Positions 11,376 to 21,886 of a DNA stretch of 64,000 nucleotides are shown piece after piece. The translations under genes and the position numbers were made by a program. The stretch's first letter is position 1. Each line of letters starts with the position of its first letter. Under the pieces are notes generated by a model. It did no database searches and was not told the origin of the DNA. It saw only the letters and a list, made by a program, of their open reading frames with translations. Origin of the DNA: Cryptomeria japonica (lineage: Eukaryota; Streptophyta; Pinopsida; Cupressales; Cupressaceae); assembly GCF_030272615.1 (NCBI RefSeq), contig NC_081413.1, positions 554,429,136 through 554,493,135 of the forward strand. Reading direction: 5' to 3'.

Positions 11376-12182
11376 TTAATCTCTTACTCTCGGGTCCGAA
11401 TCGAAAAGTCTCTCCAAGGTGACCATCCCTTTAGGAATAACATTGGTTGATAAATCCAAAATATCCATGTTACCTTCGTTATTAAAATCATCCGATTTAT
11501 CTTCCTCACCAATAATTTGATCTTCAAAAGCCCTCGAATTGGCGAGAAAAGCTAAGATATGGGTATCATCCAGGAAGACTTGGAAAGGTTTGATATTATC
11601 AGGCACCACAGGTGCAGAGATTAATTCCACCGAAAACTTCTTTAAAGGGGATTGGCTTATTGGTTCTAATGTACTAGCAGCTACAACCAACGCATCGAGT
11701 ATTCCATTTACTTTCCTAGGTACCAATTGAATGTCAAAAGCCTTGAAATTTTCAATAAGATCCCACACTCTATTCCGATATGCCGCTAACCTCTTGTCAT
11801 GGCACGCATATTGGCTTCGCACTTGTTTAACCACCAACTCTGAATCTCCTTGCACCTTTAAACACTTTGCTCCTTTCTTATGAGCAAAAAGTAATCCTCT
11901 AATTAAAGCTTCGTACTCCGTTACGTTATTAGTACAAGGGAATTGAAGACGGTAAGAAGCTAAACGGGGTTTCCCTTTTGGGTTGGTTAACTCTATGCCT
12001 GCTCCGCTGCCTTCTTTGGATCTTGACCCATCAAACTTTAAAAACCATATTTCATCTTTTGGTTTCTTCATATTTTTCACCTTTGGGTCAATGCTGAGGT
12101 TAGATCTCAGAGAGAATTGTTGCTTCTCAAGCTCAAGACTTTGTGACAATTGATTTTGTTCAATCCCTGGTTGTATAAGCAC
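11376..12182 (-). pseudogene. RNase H-like domain upstream of RT
   Basis: A 268-residue frame whose residues about 43-170 form an RNase H fold of the plant/archaeal-like (RVT_3) type. It would degrade the RNA strand of RNA-DNA hybrids. All four catalytic acids are present: D51 (KFDGSRSKEG), E89 (TNNVTEYEALIRG), D113 (VQGDSELVVK) and D163 (NGILDALVVAAS). It is followed by an acidic tail. The RT frame at 10807-11367 begins just downstream but is frameshifted relative to it. In Tat-type elements the extra RNase H is known after the first RNase H, before integrase; here it precedes RT. It is better preserved than the second RNase H at 9934-10209. Confidence 0.82.
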
Positions 12183-12365
12183 TTCAATTGTATTCGAAAC
12201 AACCTCCTATTCAGATTGAGGTTGAAATTTGGATTGTGTTTCTTCCTTCTTAAGCTCCAGAGGAACATCTCCCTCTTCATTTTTAACAACCTTAACCGCA
12301 AGAACTTCGTGGTTGTATTCTTTAGGTAAGGTAATCTTGTCTACGCGCTCGATTTTCTGGGACTC

Positions 12366-12743
12366 TTATTCGACACCTTGAACTTCCCCCATATTGTTGG
12401 CATGATCATCTTCTTCAAACGGAACCGGATTCATCAACTTTGTGATCTCATTCTGACATGGGATACATGAAACTTCTAAGTGTTCCTCATGGTGTATCCA
12501 ACACCACTTAGGGAGCAGCAACTCTTGTATCTTCATAGTATTTCCTAATAAGCACATTCCTTGTTGTACTACTGTAACGCACTCTTTCACCTGCCCTCTA
12601 TATGCGGTCTTGTCAGTTTGAGATGGTTGAAGCGGGGTTGGTGCAGAGAAAGTAACAATCTCATTGACTCTGTAAACCCCTGGGCTTACCTCAGCAAATG
12701 CCACTTCATTAAGAGCACCATAATCCATGACCAATTTCTTCAA
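12366..12743 (-). pseudogene. Linker between protease and RNase H-like domain
   Basis: A 125-residue open stretch in the pol region with no domain I recognise. It contains a Cys/His-bearing segment (LPKWCWIHHEEHLEVSCIPC, i.e. C-x-x-H-H plus C-x-x-C) that might bind metal but could be chance. Coding-like sequence continues with a stop to about 12190, rich in Glu, Lys and Gln. It joins protease to the RNase H-like domain at 11376-12182. Confidence 0.5.
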
Positions 12744-13429
12744 TTTAGTCTCACTATCAATTCGGATCTAGTTGCTCACCCCTTTCCAAGGAAGCCATAA
12801 ACACATAAAACAAGTTGAGAAATATCCTCCCAATGTCTTGGACCAATCTCTACTGAGAAGCATCCCATATACTTCTGGAATATCCACCACTTGAATGTCA
12901 ATATAACGAGATATTCGAGGATCAGCGCCTAACTGGATATATACATCTTTCAATTCTCCAATGACATTAACCTCTGATGCTCTGTGAAATGGACAAGGTT
13001 AGCAAATGACAAACAACACAAGACACAAGAAATCGTTAGTGTTAGTCAATCAAAAACTAATCTAAATAGGCATATCAAAAGAGATACTAAAATCATGCTA
13101 ATATATCTAACAAATGAAACAAAGATAATAAGGCATCTCCTAATGCCTCTTAGCATGCTCTCAGCTCCTTCTCCCTTGTTCCTCTCCTCTCCAAGTTCCA
13201 AGATAGTGTAGCTCTCAGCAGCTTTTTGCACTATGGATGCTTATGGAGGATTGAGATTTTAGTATTGTGCTCCAAATGTAAAATGAAAGCTAAAATACTA
13301 GATGCTATTAAAATGATTGATTTTAACCAAAATAACAAGATTTTAGTTTGCTATGCTAAATGCTCTCTAAAATGCCTATAGGTTAAATGCATACAAGTTT
13401 TTAGGATCTAGATTATGAAGAAATGGGCT

Positions 13430-13439
13430 CTATTTATAG
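13430..13439 (-). promoter_or_regulatory. TATA box of the solo LTR
   Basis: CTATAAATAG on the minus strand in CCTATAAATAGAGCCC, about 1.35 kb from the LTR start in its own orientation, followed by roughly 450 bp of R/U5. Confidence 0.6.
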
Positions 13440-14079
13440 GAAAAATGGAGCAATGGATGGTTGAGATTGAGTAATCTCAACAAAGGGTCAAGATTGAATG
13501 GTATTCAATCCATGTGAGGACTTTCAACCCAATCCCATGTTGACAAGTGTCACCATGAGGAGGCTTGAGAGGAGAGATAAGGAGCATTAAATGCTTGAGG
13601 GGACATGATGGTTACCCTAGTCAAAGAAATAAATGCTTTGAAGAGACACATGGGTTACATGAGGGTTAAGTTAGAGGTCAAAGTCCTTAACCATGGGTGC
13701 AAGTGGAATTAACCATTAATGGTCATGTAAGAGCCATAAGTGGTTTGGAAGACTTTAGAGGTTAATTTGTTGAACACACAAAGCATTAATTGCTTTTCAA
13801 AGACTTTGGAGTCTTTGAGAAGTGACTCCAATTTGCTTAGGAATGTGACAATATTTAGGGGATGAATTAGGTTAATTAGGAAGGGTTTAGAAGAATCTAG
13901 AAGGGGTTTAGGCATGCAAGTGGATTTTGTAGGAAAATGCAAGTGGGAGGAATTTTGGTATTTTCAATTAAAATAAAATCATTTATTTCAATTAAATGGT
14001 GTAAGTTGCATTTGGATAAATATTTAAATAAATATTAATTTATTTACATGAGAAAAAGAAGATAAAACATTAAATGCTT

Positions 14080-14291
14080 GAAGACTTTGAGGGAAACCAT
14101 TAAAGGCTTAAGAAGACTCTAGAAGGAAGCCATTAAGTTTGAAGACTTTAAGGGAAACCATTAAAGGCTTAAGAAGACTCTAGAAGGAAGCCATTAAGTT
14201 TGAAGACTTTTAAGGGAAACCATTAAAGGCTTAAGAAGACTCTAGAAGGAAGTCATTAAGTTTGAAGACTTTAAGGGAAACCATTAAAGGT
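14080..14291 (+). repeat. 61-bp tandem array in the solo LTR
   Basis: Units start with GAAGACTTT at 14080, 14141, 14202 and 14264 (61, 61 and 62 bp apart). There are three full units and a partial fourth, almost identical. The related copy at 63197 lacks this expansion. Confidence 0.9.
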
Positions 14292-14340
14292 TTCAAGTGG
14301 GTGAGGATATATAGGATTTTAAATAAATAATAATTTATTT

Positions 14341-14498
14341 AAAATAGTTGTGCAACTTGCATTTGTAGGAAAATACAAGTGGGTGGAGGATAAAGGTGAT
14401 TTAAATAAATGATTTATTTAAAATAGTTGTGCAACTTGCATTTGTAGGAAAATACAAGTGGGTAGAGGATAAAGGTGATTTAAATAAATTATTTATTT
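14341..14498 (+). repeat. 79-bp tandem duplication in the solo LTR
   Basis: Two near-identical units beginning AAAATAGTTGTGCAACTTGC at 14341 and 14420. The surrounding sequence alternates with TTTAAATAAATTATTTATTT-like AT-rich blocks. Confidence 0.88.
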
Positions 14499-15062
14499 AT
14501 TTCAATGTGAGAGGTGGGATTTTGGGAGAATTTAAATAAATATTAATTTATTTAAATGTGAGAGAAAATTTAATTAAATAAATATGATTTATTTAATTAA
14601 TTAATGATCTGAATTTGGTTAAGTGAATTAAATCAAATAAATTGAATAATTTATTTAATTAATAGGAGAAGAGGGTTAAGATGAATTAATTAAATATATT
14701 AATTTAATTAATTATTGATTGATGGTTAAATAATCAAATAAATACTAAATATTCATTTAATTAAGTGGACAAATTTATGTGACTACAACCTCTATTTTGT
14801 CTAATTGTACTACCTTACTATTCGCACGTACTGGTTGAAGTCCAAGTTGTTGGCATATAGAGTAAGGCATCACGTTTCCTGAAGCTCTCGAGTCCACCAA
14901 ACAGTTATGTGAAATATTCCCACATATCTTCAAACTTAGTAAAAATGGTGGATTTTCTATTGCATCATTACTAACGTTAGCATTAACTTCATTAAAATCT
15001 GCCATCTTAACCTCATTACTCTGTGATTCTAATATCTCCAACTTCCTAAGGAGAGCCTTCTT

Positions 15063-17080
15063 CTATTCGGGGCAATATCTCAATACTTCCATTAAGGACA
15101 TAGTAGTGGTAGTCCTTTCCATCTCTTTAGTAACATCAAATGATCTTTTCAGAACATAATCTTGCCCCTGAACTTGTCTAGGGCGTGTTCCTTGGAAAGC
15201 TTGTGGTGGACGAGGGTTGTTGCTCGCATTAGCGTCCGGAGGTACAAACTCGCCTGTTAGGGGAGGTGGCTCTGTTAACGGAGCCTTGCCTTGACTTCTA
15301 AGATTATAGTTGTTCTTGGTTTGAAAGGCTTGAGCGTCGTATACGCATGGTTCACCATCATCTTCAGCCTGAAACTCTTTACACGGGAAAGTATCAACCA
15401 GCATGGTAGTATTAACCTTATCCGACTCATCATTGGAACAATCTTTGGGCTGAGAGTCAGCTTGAGTAATTCTTGTGATTTTATCGAACTGTGCACAATT
15501 AACCTCAGAATGGGAAGCCGTGTCATGCAACCTGCACCAATTTGTTAGTAGATTCATATCAGCAAGGTTAACACTTTGTGTGTGGTTTGGGTTATCCCGT
15601 GCATCCGAGTGGTCATGGTTCACCCCACCGTTATTCAGACCCATATTCCATTGCCTATTATAAGGTTTATTATTGTACCTTTGATTTTGGTTCTGGTTAT
15701 TGTAGTTTCGCTGATTATTATATGATTGAGATTGATTATACCCTCCTGGTGGATTCATCTTTAGCTAACTCAAATCTGAAGTAACCCATGAGATCATTTT
15801 CTTCAAGGCCTCTACTTCAGCAGATATATGGGATCCTTGATTCTCAGGTGTTGTAGTTGGAAGTTGGTTTGTTGAATTCATATTGTCAAATTGTTGATTT
15901 CTAGCATGCAGTTGACCAGCGTACTGTGTTTGAGTGGGAATACTATTGGTACCATTTTGCCAAGTCGATGCTTGGGCTGCGAATTGTTGACTTGCCTGTG
16001 GTTGGGGTGCATAAATTGGCACGGGGTTCATTGTTGGGGCACCGACAGGTAGAGACGAGGGTATACCTAGGAGTTGATTGTAATTTCCTTGATTCACCCC
16101 TGTGGGTAAATTATATCCGATCCCTCCTAGGGTTTGATTCAACTCCTGGTTCATGCTAATTGCTAATGTGAAGACTTTCGCTAAGGTATCCCTTTGATCT
16201 TGAGGAACACTCTTTTTAATGAACATAGCAGTCCAAGGGTCAATAGCTCTTAGATATGATTTGATGGCTATGTTAGGTGCTACCTGGTAAGGGGCTTGCA
16301 GCCTCTTGAATGCCCTTTGGAAGTTAGTATTAAAAGTCATTAATGGCTCATTTGTCAATTTCTTAAGAGAAGCAAACTGATAGTATAATGACCTGGGGTC
16401 TACGTACACTCGGAATTGATCAATGAAGGCCTTCTCCAAAAGATCCCAACCTCTGATGGAGTTTGCAGGTAGGGTTAAGTACCAATTGTATTCATTCTCC
16501 CCAAGTGAATATGGGAAGGGTCTACATACTACATCTTGGTGTTCAATATGATTACGAACAACCGCATCTTTGAATGCTTCAATATGTTCATCAGTCGTTC
16601 ATCCGCCTAGATAGTAAATTTGCTGCAAAATTTGTCAGGGTTTCTAGGTAAGTCATGTATACCCCTTGGTATGGTTCCTAGCAGTGTAGTGTCTTGGTTG
16701 AAGTAAGCCATCAAAGGTAATAACGGTGAACATTGAGTTATGAAAGGTGCAGCGATAGACTGAGGAGTGGGGATCAGTTGATCTCTTGCGTTGGGTATGG
16801 ATGACTGTAGTGGTGGGGATGTTGAGGGTTGTTTCTTAGCTTTGTTCTTCTTCCTCCTAGTGGCAGGTCCTAATTCAACTAAGTCAGACGGTGAAGAACC
16901 ACTCCTCAGGACTCAGTGGAATCTCTCAGGAGAAAAAGATGATATACGATCCAACTTAGTACCTCAATTATCTGGTTGAGGAGGTGGTTGTAAATTTTAT
17001 CGTATTGTCCCAAGCAAAGTCGTATAGTTGAGTAAGAACGTCATCTTGTTGGATGTTGAGATCAACTTGGGTAAAGGGCA
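15063..17080 (-). pseudogene. gag: Ty3/gypsy gag (capsid-nucleocapsid)
   Basis: Structural polyprotein that packages the element RNA. The candidate start ATG is at 17080; the frame is broken by stops and a frameshift around 16,600-16,980, is open from 16439 to 15765, and again from 15758 to 15063. The capsid part has the family pattern of spaced aromatic and Leu residues (SIRGWDLLEKAFIDQF, then YYQFASLKKLTNEPLMTFN). A Gln/Asn/Pro-rich linker follows (YNNQNQNQRYNNKPYN), then one noncanonical zinc-knuckle-like motif, WCRLHDTASHSEVNC, i.e. C-X2-H-X4-H-X4-C. It precedes protease by about 20 nt, as in a normal gag-pol order. Confidence 0.85.
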
Positions 17081-17138
17081 TCAATCCATCTCCTGGAAAT
17101 ACCAAATGTGGTTCACCTACGAGGGGTTTAGTCTATGG

Positions 17139-17155
17139 CCCTCCTTCTAGCACCA
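17139..17155 (-). other. Putative primer-binding site of the Ty3 element
   Basis: On the minus strand the 5' LTR end (...CAACA) is followed by GAAAC and then TGGTGCTAGAAGGAGGG. A TGG start a few bases from the LTR is what a tRNA 3' CCA end would pair with. I cannot name the tRNA from the sequence alone. Confidence 0.55.
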
Positions 17156-18197
17156 GTTTCTGTTGACGTGTGTTTTGACACACCCACCAATAGTCAGGTA
17201 GCTTATGCAAACACTCACCACCTCTCCTAAAAAGTAACAAGTTTAGAATAACTCACTACCCCAAGGTCTCTGAAGTCAGGTCTCAAAAGTGTTGGATAGC
17301 TCAATGGTTGATGTGGTTATACCTGTAAAGGGGCCTGCTGGTTAGAACTAAATCTCGTTGGTTTACGAACAATTGCACTTCCTCTTTTTTTTTGTATTTT
17401 ATGATTTAAGATTCTCTGGGGAAATAAGATGTGAAGCGTAAGGGAAACAAGAAAATAACAATAAAGATCAATACAATGACAACTTAATAAACTATTCAAT
17501 TAGTTCCCTACAATTTGAGCAATTATCAAATATTATCCAAGTTAGCATTCAACAACAGACTAACATAAAACTTGCAAAATCATCAATTTCACAAATCTGC
17601 GGACATAGAATCATCAACAATATGGCCCATCATAGTAATTCCCATACACCACTGACGTGCGCAATATGGTTCATATCATAATAGACAAAAAGATTACCAC
17701 GTTGCTAACTCAAAATAATAGACGTTACCGATTACACAGAACAATTTGGTAGAATATAGATGTAAATCAAGCAATCTACAAGCTGCTTTTCATATTAATC
17801 TCCATGAATGTATAGCAAAAATAACTCAAACTTCTTAACAATCTGCAAAAATGTCTAAAAATCTCTAAGTGGGCCACAAATCATCAATTTGGGGAACCCT
17901 ACAAATGAATTCAACTTCTCAATTTATAGAAGTTTTTCACCCTATTATTTAGGAAATAACTCTATCCTAAATTAAGAACTAAAATTAGGAGTCGCAGTTA
18001 ACTTGCAAGTTTCTACCTGGACACTCCACTTAACAACTACGAAACAAACGTTGCATGAGCACTACGAAGACTATGCTGGGTGAGCCACATTTTCGGAATC
18101 ATGCAGGATTTCTTTCAAAATTGGGACTTGAGTAGGAGGAGGAGTTTTAAAATCAAGAAAAAGCTTTGATATCTTTAGCAATTGTGTGCCTAGATTT

Positions 18198-20835
18198 TTA
18201 TTTCTTGGTAAATGCCTTATAATTTTCAATTATACATGCAACTGCTTGGACTGGCGGATTGGCTACATGCTTAATTCTAAATTTATACTTCTTCAAAGTC
18301 TCCTCTGCATGTACTCCTTGTTCCTCTAACTCCTTTACCGTATCTGCCACCTCCTGACACTGAGTAATCAGCTGTGTGTATCTATCCATAAGGGCAACAT
18401 CGAACTAGGCATCAGGTCCTAAGTTTTGTGCCTCATATGCATCCCATTGATTCAAAACTTGCTGCTAGTCCATTATTCCAGTATCATCTATTCTGAGGCC
18501 AAAAGGCCCTAGTATATTTGTTACAAAATCCTCATATGACAAAATCTCTCTGAGAAGAGGGTCCCAAATATTAGTCATCTCCTTGACATACTATTGATAC
18601 ATCTCTACTTTCAACTCCAAAATGTATATGTAGGATTGTAGATTCTCACAACTATCCCCTCCTAAGAGGTCTTCTTGTACTATCAGCTCTTCTCCTAACA
18701 GTAGTATCCTTTTTAAAATTCGGAGCTGTTTATTAAAGGTGTTCTCCTTCCACTCCCATTGTGTGGAATGGGTTGCCAAAGCTCCACCTGCCTGTATCGC
18801 TTTACGATATATTTCCATCGTGTCCTGTAGAAACAACCTAATTTTGGCTGCATTCATTTGAGTCCAAGACTTAGTGGCCGCAACTACTCGTCTTACCTCC
18901 AATAGTGCCTTTACATCTCCTTATGGCAAGGATGAGGTTGTTGTTGGTCGAGATCCTCTTCCTCCTGGTTAGAGTCAGACTCAATGTTTCTAATTTTCAC
19001 TTTCTTAGTAGTGGATGTTAAACCTTGCACTCCGGGATGCCCTGTGGATACATTAACAAATGGTGGTGCGGGAGCAGCGGTTCCTGAAGCATTTGTTGTA
19101 CCTATGGAAGGTGGTTGAACATGTAGCTCCTTGGTGGCCTCTAGGTTCTCTTCCTATTCTTGAGTATCTTCTCCTTCAGTGTGGCCTATAGCAGTCCTTG
19201 GTGGGAGAACTCTAGCAAGTGGAACGACGCCTAGCCCATCGATCACCCCTAGGTCTGCAGCCTTCTTCAGTAGTTCAAACTCCTTCATCTTTTCTTGGAG
19301 GTTCTTCAGCAAGTCCTCAGTTCTTTCTTGAGGTTTGTCCTCCTCACCTGGGTCAGTGGAGGTATTTTGTCCTGAAGCCCACCTTGTTTTTCAAGCATAC
19401 TCTTTATGGCCTCTTGACTATGGTACCCCTGAGGTGGATTCCTTTTGCTTTGTTTTTGATGCACTGGGTCTGACCCTCTAGCTTAACCATTGCTTAGTCC
19501 TATTGATGACTACCTAGGAGACCTTCCCCATATCTGTATCTTCGCTTGCAGACCATTTCACTGGGGAGAGGGGCCTCTTGTCTATCCCTGATTCTTTATA
19601 AATTGGATCGAGTAACTCTCCATCATCCCTTGGGTCTTTAGGGAGGTTAGTCTCGATACCAAAGTCTCTAACCTACGGCACAGACAACCTGTTATAATTC
19701 TTCTCACTGACTTCAAAATTGTCCTGCAAGTTGGCCCAAAAGTCTTCCAAGTTGGGCCTATGCCCCTCATATGCCTTAGGCATAGCTTGCTTAAGTTTTC
19801 CGTAGGGATCATAAAATTCCCTAGTATGATTATATTCTTTCAGGTTCAAGTCCTGAAGCTCTTTCTTGACCAATTTTGCCACTTGTATTTTAGAATAGGC
19901 GAAGTACCCAATGGACACCGAGAAGTCAATACCTGTTTTGTGTTTAGAAGATAGTAGTGACTGGAGACCAAGAAGTTGTCTCACATACTCCAGCAGGATT
20001 ACCCTATCATTGCAATAACGAGGCAGCAACATTGGATTCCCTGCGAATCCACTAACTCTGATGTAAGTGGAACATGGGTTTTGGATGAACCAACATGCCC
20101 ACTCCCAGATAATAGCCATGGCTTCTGGGCTTATCTGATATCTCACGTCTCCAGTCAATTTAATGATTGCATCATTAACCCTATTGAAGTGTGTCTTTGC
20201 ATTTGTTAGAGTGAGCTGGGAATAATATTCCCTTATCTTCTCCTGCCCCTCCTTCTCTCCTAACTGCCCTTCTACCTGTAGGCCTGGAAACTTTCCGGCT
20301 CTTTGAAGTCTGCCCTTAGGACCTGTGTAGCTTTGAGCCCTGTTTTCCTCTCCTCTTCCAACCAGTTAGTATTCATTTGTCTTTTGCTGGCTGACACCTT
20401 CTCGTTCCATGTTTTCAAGGCCTCTTCTTCCGTGAGTAAGAAAGCCTCTTCCCTAGTTGGGATTCCAAAGACGAACCCTAGCATATCCGGTGACAAGTCA
20501 ATAACAGTCTTTCCATGTGCATCCATACACTTTCTTGTCCCTGGATTGTAGAATGGAGCGATGGTCATTATAAACTCTGGTGCTTGAAGTGACTACGGGA
20601 ATACAGTAGCATCCACAAGACTCGACCTCTTGATCCTTCGATGGAGAGCATCTAGGTTAGGTTTATCTAATTGGGTTCCAATATCCCCAATCTTTATGTG
20701 TCCCACTTCGGTGTCTGCAACCCATTTAATTTGATCATCCAGCTTCGAAACATGGACCTGTCCCTAATATTGGTACTTCATGGTGGTTGGAAGTCTGTCA
20801 ATTTCTTTACCTCTCTTGTTGGCGGATGAGTCCAT
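18198..20835 (-). pseudogene. ORF carried inside the 5' LTR (unknown protein)
   Basis: Counterpart of the ORF at 3746-6608, starting at the ATG 20835 and ending at the same TAA context. Longer open pieces survive: 19673-20158 runs in one frame through a region split by a 10-bp deletion in the other LTR, and 18591-18902 extends further upstream than its partner. About 225 bp is deleted near 20,294, removing codons kept in the 3' LTR. Because the two LTRs carry different lesions, comparing them outlines an originally continuous frame. Lying between the transcription start and the primer-binding site, it would be the first ORF on the genomic RNA. The product is unknown; it need not be a structural protein. 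Confidence 0.7.
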
Positions 20836-20899
20836 CTAACCACTGTAACCTGCAGGCAAAACACATATTTTAGTCCTCAATATTAAAAATAAATCTTGA

Positions 20900-21235
20900 T
20901 CCACTTCGGGACTTCGGGGTCCCGGGTTAAGAACAAAGAAAAAAAAGGCTCAGAACTTCGAGGATCTAGGGTTCCAAGGTGGAGTCTATAAATCCTCCAG
21001 GAACTCTGGGGATCCGGGGTTCCGAGGTCTAGATTTGGGGTGATCTAGAACTCCGAGGATCCGGGGTTCTGGGGTGGAATGGAAGGCAAAACCCGAAACT
21101 CCGGGGATCTGGGGTTCCTGGGTGGAAGGGAAAGCGAAACCCAGAACTCTGGGGATCCGGGGTTCCGGGGTGTAAAACTAAATGAAATCCGGGACTCTGG
21201 GGATCCGGGGTTCCGGGGTAAGCACAAAGGAAGAC
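20900..21235 (-). repeat. Leader minisatellite, 5' LTR
   Basis: Same family as 6670-6975: repeated GGGGATCCGGGGTTCCG cores separated by AAGCGAAACC-like spacers. It lies downstream of the predicted transcription start and upstream of the LTR ORF ATG at 20835. Confidence 0.7.
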
Positions 21236-21463
21236 TAGGGAATGCCCATAAACAACAAACACAAAAGAACAAAAAGAGAAAAAAAACACGAAAAGACATC
21301 TAATCTACAAAAACACAAGGAGAGAAAACTTATTCACCAACCTGGTGAATCGAAAATCAAACGGACGCCAAGAGAGAGAGCTCGGGAGTCCGGAGGTTCG
21401 CGAATTGGAGCTAAGGAGGAGAAACTTTGAATGCACAAATGAACTCAAAAAGTTCATTATCTC

Positions 21464-21473
21464 CTATATATAG
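21464..21473 (-). promoter_or_regulatory. TATA box of the 5' LTR
   Basis: CTATATATAG in GGCTATATATAGGAG on the minus strand, about 408 bp from the LTR start in element orientation. It marks the U3/R boundary region and predicts a transcript start near 21,435. R plus U5 would then be about 4.3 kb and contain the LTR ORF. Confidence 0.75.
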
Positions 21474-21514
21474 CCTCCCAAAAACCCTTCTGTACGAAAA
21501 CCATAAACAAGACC

Positions 21515-21790
21515 CCGGGACTCCGGGGTCCCGGGTTTGCGAGGTCGACAGAGAGGAAAACAAAAACCACCTTGGGACTCCGAGACTCCGGAGTTCTGAG
21601 GTCAAAAGACCCAAGACCTCGGGACTCTGGAGTTCCGAGGCAAAACCAAAAAGAACCTCGAGACTCCGAGATTCCGGAGTTCCAAGGTAAAAACAAAAAA
21701 AGAACCTCGGGACTCCGGGATTCCGGAGTTCCGAGGTAAAAACAAAAAAGAACCTCGGGACTCCGGGATTCCAGAGTACTGAGGTCGACA
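21515..21790 (-). repeat. U3 minisatellite with hairpin monomers, 5' LTR
   Basis: About five tandem units of roughly 48-50 bp. The cleanest runs CCTCGGGACTCCGG, a four-base loop GATT, then CCGGAGTTCCGAGG: 13 of 14 arm positions pair. Spacers are A-rich (AAAAACAAAAAAG). It lies directly upstream of the LTR TATA box, where repeated U3 elements often act as enhancers (inference). Confidence 0.75.
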
Positions 21791-21881
21791 CCAAAAATGG
21801 AAGAAAGAAACTAAAAAAAGGGGGTCCATATTTTGACTCAAGGAAACCAAAATGGGGAAAACAGATATGCTAGGCATAACA

Positions 21882-21886
21882 ACTTC
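21882..21886 (+). repeat. Target-site duplication, right (ACTTC)
   Basis: Matches 2718-2722 exactly. It follows the LTR end ...GGCATAACA and precedes host-flank sequence TTTAGAGG. Confidence 0.9.

Larger units (their letters stand above)
12975..14787 (-). mobile_element. Solo LTR nested in the protease
   Basis: 1,813 bp inserted in the Ty3 protease, flanked by ACCTC at 12970-12974 and 14788-14792. In minus orientation it begins TGTAGTCACATAAATT and ends GAGCATCA, so TG...CA. It carries no gene; a TATA box (CTATAAATAG) lies at 13430-13439 minus. Two tandem arrays enlarge its U3 half. A related copy in the opposite orientation begins at 63197. The lack of an internal region or second LTR indicates a solo LTR left by LTR-LTR recombination. 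Confidence 0.88.
12768..15041 (-). pseudogene. Aspartic protease of the Ty3 element, split by a solo LTR
   Basis: Retroviral-type aspartic protease that would cleave the gag-pol polyprotein. The N-terminal part (14793-15041) holds the active-site region as NCLVDSRASGNVMP; the expected Gly after Asp-Ser is Arg here, which should inactivate it. The frame is interrupted at 14787 by the 1,813-bp solo LTR 12975-14787 and resumes at 12974 (IQLGADPRISRYIDIQVVDI, PEVYGMLLSRDW). Removing the insert plus one copy of its 5-bp duplication restores a continuous frame across the junction, which shows that the insertion is secondary. Confidence 0.8.
2723..21881 (-). mobile_element. Ty3/gypsy LTR retrotransposon with giant LTRs
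   Basis: A nearly full-length element of 19,159 bp on the minus strand, bounded by ACTTC duplications. Two direct repeats (2723-7562 and 17161-21881) begin TGTTGACG and end GGCATAACA on the plus strand, so in element orientation the LTR runs TGTTATGCC to CGTCAACA. Reading along the minus strand the order is 5' LTR, primer-binding site, gag, protease, linker, RNase H-like domain, reverse transcriptase, second RNase H, integrase, about 1.06 kb of non-coding DNA, 3' LTR. Integrase after RT places it in Ty3/gypsy. The zinc-knuckle type, long LTRs and extra RNase H suggest the Tat/Ogre-like branch (inference). A solo LTR is nested in the protease. All coding parts contain stops or frameshifts, so it is non-functional as it stands. 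Confidence 0.93.
17161..21881 (-). repeat. 5' LTR of the Ty3 element (4,721 bp)
   Basis: The LTR next to the primer-binding site and gag, so the promoter LTR of the minus-strand element. Same layout as the other LTR. It has lost about 225 bp around 20,294 inside its ORF but keeps more monomers of the U3 minisatellite. Ends are TG...CA in element orientation. Confidence 0.93.
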
